NCBI GenBank assembly: GCA_024644505.1
Contig: JAHEHQ010000134.1
Span: 1 to 7,022, forward strand
DNA length: 7,022 bases
Source of the DNA: Gammaproteobacteria bacterium
Lineage (GTDB): Bacteria; Pseudomonadota; Gammaproteobacteria; Chromatiales; Chromatiaceae
Direction of reading: 5' to 3'
Positions within the stretch are counted from its first letter, which is position 1; each line of letters opens with the position of its first letter. The position numbers and the translations under genes were made by a program. Under the pieces are notes generated by a model. The model saw nothing but the letters and a program-made list of their open reading frames with translations, was not told the DNA's origin and did not search any database. Positions 5,487-7,022 of the stretch are shown in pieces.

Positions 5487-7022
5487 ATGGCCAAAGAAAA
5501 TGGTGGGGACAATTTTCCTGAGTCACCTCGCTTCAGATTGCGGCTCAATGTCATTCTGTTTCTTGCAACGCTCGCTTTCCTTGGCGCGTTTCTGAGTATA
5601 AAGCTGCCCTCCCTCGTTCAGGATATTCATTACTATTTGGGTACCCCGGAGCGCGACGCCAAGTTGCTGGTATCCGGTTCCATACGCTTTGCGCTGACAT
5701 CGACTGACCTTTCGGAGTTTCCTGCTTACCTGAGACAAGTATCGCGTCTTCCCCATATTCGCGGCATCGTCGTTGTAAATGAACAGAAGCAGATTCTCGG
5801 CGGTGCTTGGCTTGGAGAGGAGATATCGGAGGTTGAAACCTTAAAGAAGATGATGTACGAGAACTGGGAACGATGGCCAGTGAAGGGGTCATCAGGAACA
5901 GACGCGCACGTCTTCGTGGCATTTGACGAAACCTGGCATACGAATATTCAAAACAGAATTGGTTTTGTCGGCAGTATTCTGGTTGTGGGGTTGGTGTTCC
6001 TGGCGATACTGATCTCTGTCGACGCACGTAACCGTTTGGTGAAACGAATTCTGGCCTTAAGTAACGCAACTGCCCGCATCGCCAACAAAGAATACAGTGT
6101 TCGGGTGCCGGTCCGAGGGAACGACGCGTTGGCAAAACTGGCCAAAAACTTTAATCGAATGTCCAGGAAGCTGGATCACTCCACAAAGAAACTGCGAACG
6201 AGCGAAGAGCGCTTCGAGCTTGCGGTCAACGGCAGTAACGACGCAATCTGGGACTGGGATATACAGAGCAATCAGCTTTACCTGTCACCACGCTACGGAA
6301 AACTGCTTGGCTATGGGGAGCACGAATTCCCCGGGATGTTCAATACCTGGAAATGTCTGATCCACCCCGATGACGAATCGCGTGCGATGAAAGCACTCGA
6401 GGGGCACATACATCACAAAAAGCCATTTCGCTGTGAACTCAGGCTGAAGAGGAAAAGTGGAACCTGGCTGTGGATACTCTGGCGGGGAGAGGCGGTCAGG
6501 GACAGCAGCGGCACGGCAATACGTATGGCAGGATCATATACCGATATTTCCGTGCAGAAAGCGACTGAACTGGCCCTTGAGCGGCAAAAAGAACGTGTCT
6601 TGGTGACATTGCAGTCCATAGCTGATTCTGTCTTTACCACCGACAGGGAGGGCAGGGTCAACTACATGAACCCCAAGGCCGAGGAGTTAACGGGCTGGGC
6701 TGGCCGTGACGCCAGGGGGCGTCCCATTGGCGAGGTTCTGAATTTCCTGGATGAATTCGGTGCACCTTCAATCACCAAATTGACCAGGGCCGCACTGGCA
6801 AAAAAACAGGTAACGACTGACCTCGGTCAGGCGGAACTGCTGTCTGCTTTCGGAAACAAGCATGTGGTGGAACATAGTATTGCACCGCTGCTCGATAAGA
6901 AGAATCAAGTGATTGGCGGCGTGATTGTCATTCATGACGTGACCGATCGTTACAAGCTGATGCAGCAGTTGACCCACCAGGCCACCCATGACCCTCTTAC
7001 TCAGTTGACTAACCGTGTCGGC
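5487..7022 (+). CDS. Membrane sensor with HAMP, two PAS and GGDEF start: putative c-di-GMP enzyme (3' partial)
   Basis: 512 codons are open to the window edge. Layout: cytoplasmic basic N-terminus, membrane segment 1 (about 20-40), periplasmic sensor region (about 42-157) without a motif I recognise, membrane segment 2 (about 158-178), HAMP (about 180-232, ending NFNRMSRKLD), PAS 1 with PAC (about 240-358; IWDWDIQ, LGYGEHEF, IHPDDESR, GSYTDISVQK), PAS 2 (about 372-488; SIADSVFTTDREGRV, NPKAEELTGW, VIVIHDVTDR), then QATHDPLTQLTNR, the opening helix of a GGDEF domain. The GGDEF signature itself, and any EAL domain, lie beyond the window, so cyclase versus phosphodiesterase cannot be decided; this PAS 2 wording is frequent in GGDEF-EAL proteins. 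The expected role is to sense a periplasmic and/or PAS signal and change c-di-GMP levels at the inner membrane. Start: ATG at 5487 with an in-frame TGA 12 bp upstream; the ribosome binding site is weak (GAAG at 5476-5479, 7 nt before). Confidence 0.88.
   Translation, partial: MAKENGGDNFPESPRFRLRLNVILFLATLAFLGAFLSIKLPSLVQDIHYYLGTPERDAKLLVSGSIRFALTSTDLSEFPAYLRQVSRLPHIRGIVVVNEQKQILGGAWLGEEISEVETLKKMMYENWERWPVKGSSGTDAHVFVAFDETWHTNIQNRIGFVGSILVVGLVFLAILISVDARNRLVKRILALSNATARIANKEYSVRVPVRGNDALAKLAKNFNRMSRKLDHSTKKLRTSEERFELAVNGSNDAIWDWDIQSNQLYLSPRYGKLLGYGEHEFPGMFNTWKCLIHPDDESRAMKALEGHIHHKKPFRCELRLKRKSGTWLWILWRGEAVRDSSGTAIRMAGSYTDISVQKATELALERQKERVLVTLQSIADSVFTTDREGRVNYMNPKAEELTGWAGRDARGRPIGEVLNFLDEFGAPSITKLTRAALAKKQVTTDLGQAELLSAFGNKHVVEHSIAPLLDKKNQVIGGVIVIHDVTDRYKLMQQLTHQATHDPLTQLTNRVG

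Noticed and set aside
5551..6135. 194-codon minus-strand frame opposite the sensor gene
   Set aside because: The plus strand encodes membrane segments and HAMP in the same bases with clear family features; the minus product has none.
1..7022. CRISPR array, tRNA, rRNA, transposase or insertion-sequence ends
   Set aside because: No regularly spaced repeats, no tRNA cloverleaf or rRNA-like stretch, and no transposase-like protein were seen on either strand.

Overview
This looks like chromosomal DNA of a gammaproteobacterium. The central gene is closest, from memory, to enterobacterial Pat/YfiQ. The multidomain signalling proteins at both ends are of a kind common in environmental gammaproteobacteria, such as sulfur oxidisers and related groups. 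Coding GC in the large central gene is roughly 60%. No phylogenetic placement finer than class is supported from the sequence alone. The window holds one large intact housekeeping-type gene flanked by smaller genes and several gene remnants.

Left end (1-355, minus strand): a response regulator starts at 67 and runs off the window. It overlaps by one base the stop codon of a broken hybrid-kinase receiver domain. An AT-rich stretch follows (about 27% GC over 361-540). A 130-residue plus-strand protein (613-1005) resembles a lysozyme-like or phage-associated family but lacks the expected catalytic glutamate. Convergent with it, on the minus strand, is a 101-codon fragment without a start codon (1045-1350); it keeps a recognisable C-terminal motif of a conserved hypothetical family.

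Centre (1425-4127): a 900-residue fusion of an ADP-forming acyl-CoA synthetase-like module (CoA-binding, ligase and ATP-grasp domains) and a GNAT acetyltransferase. This is the architecture of the protein lysine acetyltransferase Pat (YfiQ/PatZ), which in enterics acetylates and inactivates acetyl-CoA synthetase. Unlike enteric Pat, this protein keeps the phospho-histidine of the ligase module. Its GNAT acetyl-CoA loop has Arg in place of a usual Gly.

Right of pat: a zinc-ribbon protein with two predicted membrane segments (4235-5152), family function unknown. Its stop codon directly abuts an 84-bp piece that reads in frame as a diverged copy of the Pat C-terminus (5153-5236). The 250-bp gap that follows holds two imperfect hairpins. 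From 5487 to the window end runs a membrane sensor with HAMP, two PAS domains and the start of a GGDEF domain, so a c-di-GMP enzyme truncated by the window edge.

How the genes relate: pat and the zinc-ribbon gene are co-oriented 107 bp apart and could be co-transcribed, but no functional link is visible. The response regulator and the GGDEF protein are both signalling genes but lie on opposite strands at opposite ends. I see no CRISPR array, tRNA, rRNA, transposase or clear multi-gene defence system. The most unusual content is the cluster of remnants (kinase receiver, hypothetical-protein tail, pat tail), which suggests repeated local gene loss and rearrangement around an intact pat.
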